A stretch of 64,000 nt of DNA, taken from positions 621,746 to 685,745 of the forward strand of contig NW_019091478.1 in assembly GCF_001949145.1 (NCBI RefSeq), read 5' to 3'. This DNA is from Acanthaster planci. Taxonomy: Eukaryota > Echinodermata > Asteroidea > Valvatida > Acanthasteridae. Every line of letters begins with the position of its first letter. Position 1 is the stretch's first letter. The position numbers and the translations under genes are program-made. The notes under the pieces were generated by a model. It did not search any database. It saw only the letters and a list, made by a program, of their open reading frames with translations, and was not told where the DNA came from. Positions 33,565 to 47,400 of the stretch are shown piece by piece.

Positions 33565-34900
33565 TCTGAGGGAAAACTTCAATTGCAGAAGGAAATTCTG
33601 TAATTGAAAGGAAAGAGACAGTATGGCCGAAAACTCGAGAGCAAATTCACAAACAGCAATCTTTACGCTGCATGGGATGCCATGAAAGACATCACAGGGT
33701 ACCCACAACAGACCAAGTTCAACGTGCCAGCTGGTGATCCGAGATGATTTGAACCGGTTTTACAGGCGCTTTGATCAAGATCAACAAATTGACTCATGAT
33801 CAAAATGTGAGCGGACCTGATGTCTCGTTGAACGACTTAAAAATAAACTGCAACTCTCAGCTACTGAAGTTGAGAAATCCTTCAGGGTCATTAGTAAAAG
33901 CCAAACAAATCTGCTGGACCTGGTGGAATCTCGAGGAAGATCTTTTATAAGGAGTTACAGCAAGAGCTGTTCCAGTGGTCCCTAGACTGCCACACGGTTC
34001 CTAGTTTATGGAAATCATCTACAGTGTATAATTTTTCCAGTTCCTAAGAAACGCAATCCAATTGTTCTTAACGACTACAGACCAGTAGCTCCAACAGCTA
34101 TTGTGATGAAATGTTTTGCAAAAATCACCAGAGACATCTTGACTGTGGAAACTGTGCATTTCGCGGATCCTTTTCAGATTGTATAATTATATAGGGCCAA
34201 CCGGGGTGTGGTGGATGCCGTGATTACATTACTACATAATATTTATGATCATCTTGACAAACCAAGAAGCGCTGGTGCCTCCGGGTGTGTACTTTCGCCT
34301 TTGCTGTTCTCTTTGCACACAATTGATTTTTGTCTTGACAGAAGTTTTTGTGTCTTAACAAAATATGCCGATGGCATTACCTTATCTTGGTTGATTACTG
34401 ATAATTGTGAGGGTGAATACAGAAATGGAAACAATAAATTTGTTGAATAGTGTCACCGAAATCATCTCAATTTAAATGTGCAATAAACCAAAGAAATGGA
34501 TTTTTATTTCCGGATGAAAAATAAACAGTATTGTACCTGTCGAGAAAAAAATGGAAATGGTCCACAAGTTTGGATACTTAGGGACGCTTATGATGATAAG
34601 CTAAATTGGAATGCTAATGCAACTAGAATCTATAAGCAATCAAACCAAAGGCTGTATTTTCTGAGGAAGTTACAACATTTTAATTAACGTCAGTAATCAG
34701 ATTTTAAAACTTTTTATCAGAGCACTGTTCAGTATTTTTTGTTGTTGTACAATTCCCTCGAGTCGTGCAATCGCACAAAACTGCAATGTACTGATGAACA
34801 AGCACGGGGGATTATTAGTGCTGAATAGGCAGCAGTCATTGTGTCGTGTTGTTCCCAATTTCCAAACGCAGAGTGAATCAGCCTGCATCAACCTTACCCC
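33565..34900 (+). mobile_element. LINE fragment 2 (CR1/Rex-like RT, internally deleted)
   Basis: Recognisable blocks in order are NLYAAWDAMKDITGYPQ, VPKKRNPIVLNDYRPVA, ETVHFADPFQ, RGVVDAVITLLHNIYDHLDK, GCVLSPLLFSLHT, FCVLTKYADG, RNHLNLNV, DDKLNWNANATRIYK and NQRLYFLRKLQHFN. Between HLDKPRS and GASGCVLSPLLF the middle of the RT is missing, including its first catalytic Asp region. The catalytic box reads YADG instead of YADD. The element is dead. It abuts LINE fragment 1, suggesting two insertions or one composite. Confidence 0.78.
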
Positions 34901-36770
34901 TTGTGTATATTAATTTCAACGGTGTAGCCACGGTTCTCACTGCGGGGGCGTGTCTCAGTGCTTGCTTATATCGTCTGTGTTTTCCAAATTTTCGGGGGGG
35001 GGGCGTTGGCCCGCAGCCCCCCCCCCACACTTTCCTGTGTACATTATAGTAAATAAGACTTTTTTATACATTTGGTATGGGCTTTCGCCCACCAACAACG
35101 CCGATCAAATTCAGTAGTATAATTTTCATCGCCCCGTGGCAACGGCTCCATGCAGAAGTCGCGAGAACTGTTTGTGCACTTGTCAAAAGAAGATACCACG
35201 CAAAGAAAGCACAAAAGATGGCGAATTTTAACTCTCTCTTCAGTTTTTATTCTCTTCAATTTTCATTACTAATCCTTCCAATGTTAAATGTGTGTCACCA
35301 ACAAGCGCTAAGCTAAATTAACTTAAGAGCGAAGTTGAATTCAACGCTTTAATTTTTCAGATTGTGATTATATTATTACTCAATTAGATGTTACATCAAA
35401 TATGCGCTACGATGGATCAAATTAACAGCAAGGTTGAATTTCACCCTTCTTTTCCCAAGAAGAACGAGCGATGTAGCAAGGAAGTGATAAACACAATCTG
35501 TAGATTTACGGTGTCCAATCTAATTTGTATACAACTGTCAAATGAGTTACTGGAATGGGCGGATAAAAAGGATCGATTGAGGCAAAGGTGGAATCTTTCG
35601 CTGTTTTATTGTGATTTTTAAAAAAAAAAAATTTACCGGGAGAAAAATGGGAGAGGGTGTAATGTCAACTAACAACCCCCCCCCAATTCTATCATATGGC
35701 ATTTTTGGACCGGTAATTTCTACATCATGTGGTCAACTGTGTGATCTCCGAACGTTAAGACGGCCGAGTCCCGATCGGCAAATTGGCTGCAATGCGCACG
35801 CACACCTGGGAAGGGCTGTTTTTTGGCCGCTTGAAAATGAAACCACGGTGTTACGAACTTACTAAACAACCCACTAAAATCCCTGTAAATATGTTTAATA
35901 CTTGTGTCTAATATGCCTCTGCCGTTAGGTATCTATGAACAGTAGAAACACTGACGTTTGTTGCAGATTTAAAGAAAGGCACCAATCTTGCAATTAAAAC
36001 GTAAAACATAAAACAGCCCCGCTTCCTCTTTTTTGAAAAAAACAAACAAAAAACGCACGCTTCAATACACTTCTTTATCTTTTTTTTGCTTGGCCTAATT
36101 GGTTATGACAGACTGGTGAACTAAAAGGAAAAAAAACCGCAGGGAAGCATTTATTAAGTGGCATATGTGACTGAACATCATTTCTTACAACTCTTATTAT
36201 TTAATGAAGAAGCCAAAAGTAATAAATGAGCTACTATTGATAGTCACTCACAATAGATCAAAAACGAGGCAAGAATTTAATATACTGTACAAATAAAAAA
36301 ACACCAATAATTTTCTACATAACTCTACAAAAACCCCTTTCAGAGATCTTTCTAAATTTATAGATACTTGAATATGCAGATGAATCTGGACACCTTTGGA
36401 TAGAAGGGATAAGATTATAAAACATATTTACATATAATATTAACATCATTTGGTACAGAATGTACAATTTTACATCATTTGGAATACTTGTATTTACTCG
36501 AGAGAAGACACTTTATAAGATGTTGTTTTAAAAACACTGTGGATTTTCACCGCATAGGGGAAGTATGACCGGCACAGTTTCCATCCACTCCATGTCCTGG
36601 TTGTTAACCTATACTGATGACAACTTTGGACACCTTGAAAGCAACAACTCAAAGCACTGCTGATTGGGGATGTGCCTTCCAACAAAGTAGTCAGTGCCCC
36701 CTCCAGGTCCCCTCCATTCCCAAAACACGACTTTGCCCCCCCCCCAATTCATAATCTGTCATTTGTATTC
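34900..36770. other. Gene-free stretch after the LINE fragments
   Basis: Contains poly-G/C runs near 34995-35030 and 35675 and AT-rich sequence. No gene, RNA or clear element was recognised. Confidence 0.5.
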
Positions 36771-36804
36771 TCCCACCGACAGTCCACACATTTGTTTCAC
36801 ATCT

Positions 36805-37310
36805 GTAGTGTGGACATTCATCCGTTCACATGTGGTTAAGAAACCTCTCAGAGAATGCTCTTTTATTCTCCCGCTATGATAACTCTTTCAGGCTGGATTT
36901 TTGATGATGCCTCTGGAGGTGTTGGGAGGGGGCGGGAACGGTGTGTGGACAAACGTGTGCAAGTCCACACAACATGTTCTAACCCTACATTACATGAGCT
37001 TATGCAGACACACTACCGGTATGTATACGATGATTGCACATGAAAACACACACACTCCATGATTTACATACTAAGTGTGGACATTCCTTTGTTAAGGAAA
37101 CTTGAGGAAAACAGATGCTTTTTTTTCTCCAACTTGAATTACTCCTTCGAGCTGGATTTCTGATGATTTCCTGGACTGTTCCTCTTAATATTGCCCTGAT
37201 AACCTTGACCCCAAAATGCCTCTGAAACAGTTTTTCAGAGAGGGGAAAACATTGTGTGGACATGTGTGAGTCCACACGATGTCATCGCACTCTACATCGT
37301 GTGGACTTCT
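36805..37310. repeat. Diverged direct duplication with GTGTGGAC/GTCCACAC palindromes
   Basis: Copy 1 (about 36805-36975) and copy 2 (about 37070-37285) share in order gtgtggacattc, a ttaag/gaaac block, a ttttattctcc-like run, and ctggattt-tgatgat, then a g/c-rich gggggcgg or gaggggaaaa block and gtgtggaca ... gtccacac. At 37269-37282 and 37294-37307 the arms agtccacacgatgt and acatcgtgtggact form a perfect 14-bp stem with an 11-base loop. Confidence 0.65.
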
Positions 37311-38316
37311 TCTGTGCAGAGGTCCACACTACGTATACCACATCTGCACACCACTTTTGGTTGTACCTAAGACACTATCACCACTTAGGCATAAAGTGAA
37401 TGCAACGCCTAGGGTCTGGTTAATCTTTTCCCCACAACTCAGAGAAAAACAGCCGAGTGGATTTTTTAAAATAATCCATTGGTGCATTTTCACTGACAGT
37501 CAGCTTATTAAAGTCCTTGCATTACAAAACTACACAGCCCTGTTTAGGAGAAATCTGTGAATATGGAGTGAAATTTCCAATTTAGAGACCAAACTGAAGT
37601 GTTCGTTCCTGGCCTCCTTTTTCATTTTAGCCTTTCCCTCCGCATCCTCAAAGTGGCAAAAAAGACGAGGAAAAACATGTGCATATTAGAAAACAAAAAG
37701 TCATCCAACCTCAGACTGTGGTGACTTGTGCACCCCCCCCCCGATGCTGAGTTCCCCAACTCCGTCCCCCACCCCATGTGCCCCACTTTCAAAATCTCGC
37801 CCCACGTACCGCTGGTCATGAGAGCTCCCCTGTGTGGGATGCACCACATGCCTGCCCACGGCAAAAGAAGGTCTCTGTGTATAGGTGTTGGGCATAGAAA
37901 CGGCTTGGGAGTTCAAGAGTGCATGTACGTGTACATCTACTCCCTCTGTGCTGGTATTTTCGGGTAGAAACGTGACAACTGGCAATATACTGTTGATTTA
38001 TTACAATGGTGACGTCATGCCTGCATCGATGTCTCACATTCTTTCTGCCCATGCCACTCGCGTTCAGTCCCCTCAAGTTAAACACGAGAGATGAATTGAA
38101 ACAAGTATGCGTCACCCTCAACGCACGCGCAGCAAACATGCAGGCTGTTTAATGCTGGATTAATTCTAGAATTACTGCCACAGCAATGTCGGGGTCAAAC
38201 TCTGGCCCGAAGAGCCGCCCCACTTTGGAGACTCCCAGTGCCTGCTTGCTGGATCCTGACGGTGCTGTACTGAACGGGTTTCTCCTTCCCCCCGCAATAA
38301 AGAACAACACCCGGTT
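37310..38316. other. Downstream flank of the phosphodiesterase gene
   Basis: Contains the probable 3' untranslated region and poly(A) signal of the leftward phosphodiesterase gene (about 37990-38316). No further exon was recognised. Confidence 0.5.
37997..38002 (-). terminator. Possible poly(A) signal of the PDE11-like gene
   Basis: AATAAA on the minus strand lies 315 bases past the stop codon. No transcript evidence is available, and AATAAA-like strings are common in this AT-rich window. Confidence 0.35.
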
Positions 38317-38454
38317 TCAGCAGATGTTCATCTTGCTAATCTCCGACGTGCTCTTCTTCCGCTTGCGCTGCTCGTTCAGCTCGTTCCACTTCTTCCGATT
38401 GGCGCGGACGCCCTCCAGCATGGTTGTGAACATGGGGGAGACTTTCACCAGGGA
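38317..38454 (-). CDS. PDE11A: PDE11-like terminal exon with stop
   Basis: It is 45 codons plus TGA (38319-38317), with acceptor tgtctcacag. It encodes [20 protein letters not shown] and then [14 protein letters not shown], the last catalytic helix (family pattern N-R-x-x-W). It ends with a short basic, serine-containing tail finishing MNIC, shorter than the human PDE11A tail. Confidence 0.92.
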   Translation of the reverse strand, partial: SLVKVSPMFTTMLEGVRANRKKWNELNEQRKRKKSTSEISKMNIC

Positions 38455-41400
38455 CTGTGAGACAATGTCGAGACGAGAGGCATGAGGGGTACTCAGGATA
38501 TTGGGGGGAAGGGGGGTAGTGCTTTCTAATTGGAAAGGTGAATCTAAAGCTGTGTATTGAATCCACACTTGCTTGATTTATGACAAGTCCTTCAACCATA
38601 CTGAAATTTAACGTCTTGAAAACTATTCAGAGAAAATTAAGGGGCATTCACGGTGATAATTTTGCCCAGCACCCAGGGAAATTTTGTCCATCTAATCTAC
38701 AGAGCTAAGCTTAGGATGGGGCTCATAAATGAATGTTATATCACATTGTGGATACCACGTTTCTAGTGGTCTTGAATAGTCACGGGTCAGTGCTACAGTC
38801 AAGACCACCACAGGACCAGACTCAAAACCAGTCACAAGACCAGTCGTAAATAGAACAATGAAGAATATGCTGTTGTTGCACTCATTTGAACAGTTAAAAG
38901 ACTTGAATTCAGACTGGAGGTTTTGTGTCGGTCTCCCGAGGGTTTTGTGGGGCCCTCAAATGGTCTTACGGGGTCTCGACTGCAACACTGACTCATATCT
39001 GGCAACAATAAAAAAACCAAATGCTCGGTGAAGCTCTTACTTCATAGAGTGGCAAGCATACACCATCGATGAAGCCCAGTTGCATTTGTGGTAACTCGTC
39101 CTTCCGATTTCGGTCGAACATGGTCTGCCGCACAAATGACAACAGAAGACAGTGAGACCAACGATGGGAATTTAACTCCAAAACGGTTGTCAGCCAGTTA
39201 AAGTAGAATACAGATCAGTGGGATGAGTATGGGAATTGTGGGGACGCAAGGCAAAGGGATATATTTTCTGAAAGGCTAACTCGATATTCAACATCTTATT
39301 AACCACCCTTCTCATCACACACATCAGTGATTTCATGAGTGGGTACATTTCAAGGGGTACATGGTCAAATAAGGGTGCGACTGAACTGTCAGGCACGGCT
39401 TAAATGGTTCACGTGTCTACAAGAATCAATTTATGGCAGTTAATAAGACACGACCGAGGATGCTGTCAGTTACCGTGGGTTCAATCTTCAATTCATTCCT
39501 CTCCTTGTCACCCTGGTCAAAGAACTCACTCGTCACCAACTCGGCAATCTGCAACCAGTCGAGAGGAGAAGACACACATTGAGCATGCCCTGAAGGGATC
39601 TACGGCCAATCTCAACAAAATTCAGCTCTTTTTTTTTCACTTTGGCGATTGGGTGTATTTTGAGTAGCTCAGCTGGCTGAGTGACACCTGTTAGCCCAAG
39701 CCACCGAATCCGATCTTGACCTCATTCCGGTACATGGGGCTGATGAGAGTCAGCTACATGTACCAGAGACCCTGCTCATAAGCAGGGTCAGTTGTGGAAT
39801 TAAATAACAATCCTGTGCAGTCTCATAAGCGTAATAAGTTTGGAAACAAGCTTGCTCTTGGAGGGCAACTGATTTGCTCGAAACTGCACATTTGCTTCGT
39901 TCTTACTCAAGAGTTAAGTTATTTTAATTTAATATTTGGCAGTGGGATTTATTATTTGGCATCTCTAATAGCTGCCAGAGATGTCGACATGTGAATACTT
40001 TTAAAAACAATCTTTTGTTTTTGTACCGAAGGCTGATCATAATTTGTCAGCCACATATCCCTTCTAGATCTAGATCTAGAAGCGTCCTTACAAGTTACTT
40101 TTGATATTTGCCAGTGACCTTTTTTTGTAGGGGGATTTTATTAGACCACTTGATACATCTTTGATGTCAGTCACTTGCTCCGAGTGACCAACTGGAATGT
40201 ACCATACCCAGGGTTTCTGGCTCTGGTACCAAAGTCACACGTCTTAAAAGGTGTAGACAAATGGAAAGCTCCAAACAATATATACCGGTTACTTCGGTCG
40301 CGATGTCTCAGTCTCAATTGCAGGGACATAAAATTTGTACCGTGGGATATCTGTTGATACACCCCCCCCTGATTATTTCTCACCTTGTGCTGTATCCGCC
40401 ATGGCTTGGTACTGGCAGCAACATCGCAGGCTGTCATCAACATTCCCCTGCACACAGTGAATACAAGGTACCAAAACGGGCTGATGAGTTACGACCATGG
40501 TAAAGGCCATTTGCATCTCTGCTCGCTGGATTTGCGTGAAAATACCACAGAAAAGAGGGCTTGCATGGCTGCCACCTTGCAGGCTGGTGCTTTTGCTCCA
40601 CACGGTGTGCACAAAGACGGTTTCCCTGTGGAACAAAAGAACTGCCCTGCAAGATGGCTACCATGCAAAGCCTCTATTGACCCCATCAACCACTCATTGT
40701 CAGTTTACTGCTGATCAGTGATCCTGAAAAATCCTGGCAATGCCCATGCTAACCCTCTTCCCCACATGTCCTTCAAAATGCGCCTGAGATTTCTGCAGGA
40801 CCGGGGCTAGGGGAAGCCTGGACACTGTGACTCTAACCTGAAGGCTGACTGCACAGAGGTACACAGAATGAGACACCAGTGTCCCCAAATGTGCAAGATA
40901 TTACAGCATACAGAGGGAGATTTGTTATTTGCCTGCGGAGTTAATGCCAGACCACTTTCCGTCAAGAACAACTGCTCCATGTAAAAAGGGGCATATCAAG
41001 ATAGAAAAATTCGTGATTTTGTTCCTCATCAGGAATTAAACAAATTAGTCTAAGAGATTATAGCAAGTATATTGATACTTAAACGGACCAAACAATTGCA
41101 AATTTCCACAAAGGAAGGGTTTAATACCTGCTACTTTGCAATTAACATGAATTCCTTTTTTTTGAGGGGAAAAACAATCTATACCAGGAAATATCTGGAT
41201 ATATCTAGAATGTGAAAGTATTCAGTGCGGCAGCTTGCCGATCCTCTAGAGGGCTTGCTTTTACTAGTACCTGAGTAATTCCTTCTGCTGTGGAGTCCGC
41301 CAGTTCTGTCGGCCACATCGCACCAAGTCAAAGAATTGGCTTCTCACCCTGAAAGGCAGGACAGGAGGACTGACTACATCAGAACTGTGTTGGCATCTCT

Positions 41401-44400
41401 ACAGGTCCCTTGCAGGAAAAGTGGCTACAAGTTATCATCAGGCATGTGCTGTTTCATGCACGACTCATGACACGGTCGTAGCCATTTGGAAGGGGACTTG
41501 GGCCGAAAGCCTTGACAGAATCTAGCGCAGCATTTTTGTAACCGTTGTCACAACACTTCTCGTGCCTATATCGGTGCTTAAAGGATTTCCCATGATCCTT
41601 TCAATTTCACCTACGTTGTGTGCCACACGTTCTTTTTCCATCTGGATGTTGTGTTGAGAATTAAGGGGAAAGTGCATTCAGGAGTTCTTTCCAGACTCAG
41701 CTGGCGGTACAATTGAAAAGACATCGCCGATCCGATGTCAGTTAGCCCTCGCATGTGTCACATAATGTTTGAGGTGCTGATCCACTTTGTGTACACTGTT
41801 GAAGGAACAGTCTGACTATATACTCGGCCTGCACCCAAGTATGTAAGTACCCACTCAACGGTGACAGACATCTCACTGGGCGTGCCCAGTGCTAATGCAA
41901 AGCTGCTACGGATAATTTGTATGTACATTTAGATGAAAATTGGTAATACGTACCAGTGCACATGCTTTTTGTGTTGTAATGAGAAAGCAACCATTCACTA
42001 TAGTTGATCATATTACACTAAGGCTAAGAATAGAATTGTACCTTCGGTACTGTGACAATATTTGGGGTTTTCAGCTCAAACAGCTGCATCGGGTTTTGTT
42101 TTCCAAAGAGAAACTGGGTTGTTCATGCACTCAAGTCTCCCTTGAGATTTGTTTCAAGGACTGAATAACAGGTTGAACGTGGTCTGGCTATAAATTAGGG
42201 ACAACTCCTGGGATTTTGCTTGGCCAATCCCTGACAGAGTTTCAAGATGTACTCGACCTCTTCTAAACTTACTTGAAGTGTAATGCCAAGTCCGTGGCCA
42301 GTATAGCGTGCTTCAAGACGTTCATGACCTCACTGTATTGCTCGGCCGGCATATTGGCGAAGATGTTGTGACCCTTAAAAATGAGGACACAATGACAGGT
42401 TTGAGGTACACGTACGTGGTTTGCAGTGACACCATGTAGCATTAACTGTCTCTTTTGTGAGCACGCGTGGCTCCGAAAGGAGCCGACCTACTCAATGTTT
42501 TGGACAGTGTGCTCTGTGCAAACCTTCAGATCTTCAATGACAGACTCACGGATGTAGGAACCGGGAGAGCCGGGGGGGCCCAGTGACCCACTGAAAATAT
42601 GGTGAGGGACCCGTGCCCCCTTAAAATGTTGTGTAATTTGCATTCTCAGAAGGGAAGTCTTAGAGTGGATGATTATTTGTAGCAGTGTATGATAATTTTA
42701 CTTAGATCACACTGCGAAGTGCAAATTTGAATATTCACTTTCAATCAGGATCTTACAGTTCCGGTCTCTCCCTTGCCCAATAACAATGATGAGCCCCATC
42801 TCGCGCAGTACGCAAGCGAGCCGCATCGCAGGCTGTGTTGATGTCACTTGAAATTCTTATTAGTGGCCTGAAAATGGTCACTGCTGCATTGAGACTGATG
42901 CTACATGAATGGGTGAAGTGAGCGGATCTGAAATGAAGCCTTCATTTTTTTTCTCTTTCTGACCTGTTGATCTATCAATAATTCCTCGGTGGTGGGTAAC
43001 AAGAGGTCAGCCCAGTTTTTTCATTGTTCAATGATGAGAGAAAGGGGGCATTGATGCACAGATGTCATTTTTCATTCTCATTATCAATCGCCATCCCGCT
43101 ACAAGAAAGTCACCGTGTTTACTTGACACATTCTTCCCCCGCAACTGATAGCAGAGTGCTGACAACGAATCGTAAGTGGGAAAAGCTTTCTCATTATCAT
43201 TAGGAATTCCCTGCTATGGGTTGTCCAAAACCGGCATACACGGAAAGGAATTCGTGGGGATGAAGTACCAGTACCTGACTACTGAGAATCATGACTGTGT
43301 GGTTGAAGTGATGATACTCCATGGTAGCCTTGGAACCATACAGCTGAGACAAGGGTGACTGACTCCTAGAAATAGTACACAGGAAAGAGAACTCAGCGAG
43401 TAACGAAACTGAAAGAATGGGCATTCAGGTGACAAACGGAAAACAGTTCACTAAAGAAAATTTCTGGAAAAAGTGCATTATCAAATCCAAAAAAATGTAC
43501 TACAAAACGAAAAGTATCGTGAAAAGCTGATCACAAATTTAAAATTTGTAAAAAAGGAAAGAGTAACAAAACATCCAGGTTGAGCGGGGGCAAGAGAGCT
43601 ACTGTAGGCAAGGGATCCAGAAACAAAGGAAATGGACCGGAGCCTGTACTTTTGTTGGAAAGCATTGTTGGTGCCTCGGTGGTCCAAGTCATGGCACAGG
43701 CAGCCGACCAACAGGGACAGCTGTTCTGGTTCAGTCAGGTAGTGGACAACGCTGGTGTTCTGCAAGAGATGAGAAAAATGGTGAGCTACAGGCCAAGGGC
43801 GGCAAACGCATGAGAGGAGGTGGCAGCATTCAGTATGGTTTGAGGTAAATGTGACCCAGGTTTGTGTTGACAATATGAGGCAGTTTTCAAAAGCTAGTCT
43901 TTGTCAATGTAAGAACTTCGGCTCAGATATCAACCATATACATATCTGTAGCATTAACACTAGATGAAAATACTTAAATCTGTAGGCAAAACAGAATTTT
44001 ATTTTGAGAGCTACAAATCCCATGTCAGGGGGGTAAACCGGACAAAGCTGGAAACAGAGATGAATTCTAGATATTGGAAATCTCGCGAGATGAAGAGCTT
44101 GCATTTATTTTCAGCAAATGATTCTAACTTTTATCCCCCTAACAGAATTCAAGGGCCCTTGCATTTTATCAGGTGTTTTTCAAAGCCCTCATTGCAAGTG
44201 AACGATACCCTCTGTTTTGAATTCAGCATTAACAGTAGGTGGACTGCAGATTTCTAGGCTGCATGGACTCTATCTCGTCCCTACAGACATGACGGTATTA
44301 TTATTATCGAGAAAATCAGAAGTGTTTCGCAGTCGTAAGTTACTTTCCCCCAAAGGTGTTGAGGAAAACGTTGCCCCAGGACACTGGATTTTGTCTGACC

Positions 44401-47400
44401 ATCAAGCTAGCTCTCTCCAGAATGTGCAGTCCGATTAACAACACAGAAGAAAACGGGGAGAGGGTGGCAGTAGGGAGTAGCGGTTGTGCTGGGGACGAGT
44501 ACTGAGGAATGATGAGGGATCATAACAGGGTGAACGGAAGATGCTCTGGGATACTGTCGTGTCATCGGGCACGGCATACCAAATTTTCTCACCTGCAGTA
44601 CGGCAAACATTGCTTGCTGAACGTTAAAGGCGTGTCTGAAGTTGTGGTAGGCAACGGGGCGATAATTCTTCCTGACTGTCAGCAGAAACCGAGTCATGGC
44701 CTGAATAAATTGAACCAAAAAAATCTCATCAATGATGGTACTCGTAAGCAACAAACTCCATAACCTTTGACCCCCCCAACTAATTACCTCAACCAGTTTT
44801 TTTGTCTTGCAAGCCCACAACATTAAAGGAAGGTTCAAAAGAGAGAGAAGCTCAATAGGGAGCATAACAACCGGGAACATAAGATTCAAAGTGATTCCAC
44901 CTGTGCATTGTGTATACAAACAACATGCATGTACACATTCCCTTCTTTGATATGCACCATCACTGCATCGCATCACATCGTATACACGAGCAATCACTTT
45001 CATCCTCTCTGGATCTTTCAATTGAATCCACAAAATTGCCAGCTGTCCGCAGCAACACAGGATCTTGTATAACATTTCCAATGGAGTGCGCTTAATTTAA
45101 ACTTGGGCCCCAGCTCTCTTCCATGAACAAATGACCTTCTACCGGGTGCTTGTCCTAGTTCCATACCTTGCGTTCACCTTAACCAAGCCCTTTAAAGTGT
45201 GGCTGCAATGACTTTTTCTTAGATACATTTTTCTTCAACTGTGCATTCTTCTTCAATGTATGGAAAACTCTTTTACATTCCTATTTGGTTGAATGCATTG
45301 AAACGTGCACGTTTAAAAACAATTAAAATTTTCCATGATTTCTTGGACAACTGAGGGCGCTTTTGTTGTGAAGTCATCTGGGGAAGACATGGTTCAGAGC
45401 ACACTGTAGGTGTTTCTGTTCAACATTGTGAACCCAGAGTTTACATAATGAAAACATATCTGAGAGAGGGATTGATGCCTGCTTATTGCTATTCACACAA
45501 TGAATCAGGCAAAGAAAAAAAACTCTACAAAAATGCAGGACTTTTTTGTACAAACAATGTAACATTGAGGCTTTGGATCTGAGATGATGTCACAGTTTTG
45601 CTCATGAATATGGAAATTCATTAGCATAAAATCAAAAAGGCAGTAAAATACCCTTTGAAATATTGAAACGACAGTTGAATATAAGGTTAGCTAAGACACA
45701 AAGGTGCATTTTTAAGGAATATATTAAAACCAATTGATTGTAGCTACCAGTACTGGTATATACATGTACATGTATCCTTCAACACAATGATAATAAACAA
45801 TTAACCATCAAATAGCCTGTGTGTAACAACTGAGCAACTCCCTGGCATGCCAATTTCAGTGACTAGTATCACTTACACAGAGTACTTACTGTATCTCTAA
45901 CACACCACACTATTACAGTAACTTCATCCTTTGTTTACAGTTAGTCCAAACCTAATTCACAGACAAATTTGTGAATACATGTACATGTTCAATCTCAATC
46001 AACGAAACTTTCCCAAACCAAATTTCACTGAATGCCGACGCTAACCAGGAAGCAGGCCCAGTATCAACTTTCACCGGCAGCCAGCTACATGTATCTCCTC
46101 TCCTTTTTTTCCCAAGACAAAGTCACACAGCTAATCCTAACGTCCATTACCCGTTTTCTGTCGCACTTATTTGTTGGGTAAAACTTTGATTGTTTAATTT
46201 GCAGTCAATCTAAGCACCCATGGCCGGCGGGCTGTTAAACACAATACTCTGAATGAATACCATTTTCCCTGCAATTCCAAACGTCCATCAGTTTTTCTGA
46301 GGTTGATCCTTACCAGAGGGTCAATCTTGAATTTCTGCAACAGCCCAAGGTCCATGTACAGTCTCAGGGATGCTTTAACCATCTCGTCCGTGTCCAATTT
46401 GAAGTCATCAAAATCGAATCTCGTCATTCCAAGGGCTTGGATCTGCGGCAGCCGTGAAATCTGTAGAGTAAAAAGAAAAACAAGGGAGGGAGAAAGAGAT
46501 AATTAAAAAAAAAAATCCCATGTACAAAATCAAGAATACACGGTGCTTGATTGCAGATCTGTCAATCTGTAACATCCTTGGGTGGTGATCGACTCTCCGG
46601 GATGACCCTATGATATTTGTTAACAAGGTGATCTCATTATGAGATACGGTGTACTACCGTAAGAAAAGGGCAAAACGAGAGAGACAGAATTGTACAGCGT
46701 GCACCACATGAAGATTACTGGGCTCCAAATCAAATACACAAGACACGCTGCCCGCCGTGATTAAAGACCCATAATCCTATCGGGTTATCAAGGGAATTTG
46801 GCTTGGAGGGGTGGTCGGCAGACGTGCAGTATTTCTCATGATGGTCTTCGATTTCGAAAGACAAATGATCCAGGTGGGCGGACCATTACATCAAGAGATA
46901 GCTAGGGCCAAGGGGCATTGAGCTAGGAAGTGACGCCAAATCATGGCTCTTCATCATGGCTCCAAAAAGCCCAAGCCATATTGCCATTTCTTACATCTTC
47001 TTAAATCTCTTCTGTTTTTTCTACTTTTTTCGATTTTGGTTTTTCTTGGAAAATCTTGTGTTATTAGTTTGGAGGGCACACAATAGAGCACCCCCCCCCA
47101 AAAGTGCCAACTTTCTTTTCTGTACATCTTTTCCTTTCTTAACTTCCTTCTCCAAGGGGGCAGGTGGACGGAGGAGCTGGATTAACTACACGTACATGTA
47201 CAAGACCATGTACCAGTAGGCTAGCCATCTTATCTACTCAAGTAACACTCACCAGGGCCTCCTGATTTCATCTGTACATCTTTATTAGGGACTCCAAAAC
47301 TCACGCCGCCTGTGCCGGCTTGCAGCAGTTCATGAACTGCTCAGTTTCCAATTTCCCTACACGTGGGCACTGCTAATTTACCGGTACATGCAGAAAGCCT

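Noticed and set aside
44407-45081. 224-codon minus-strand frame as one long exon
   Set aside because: Only 44593-44700 is coding by homology and splice sites; the rest is intron read-through on both sides.
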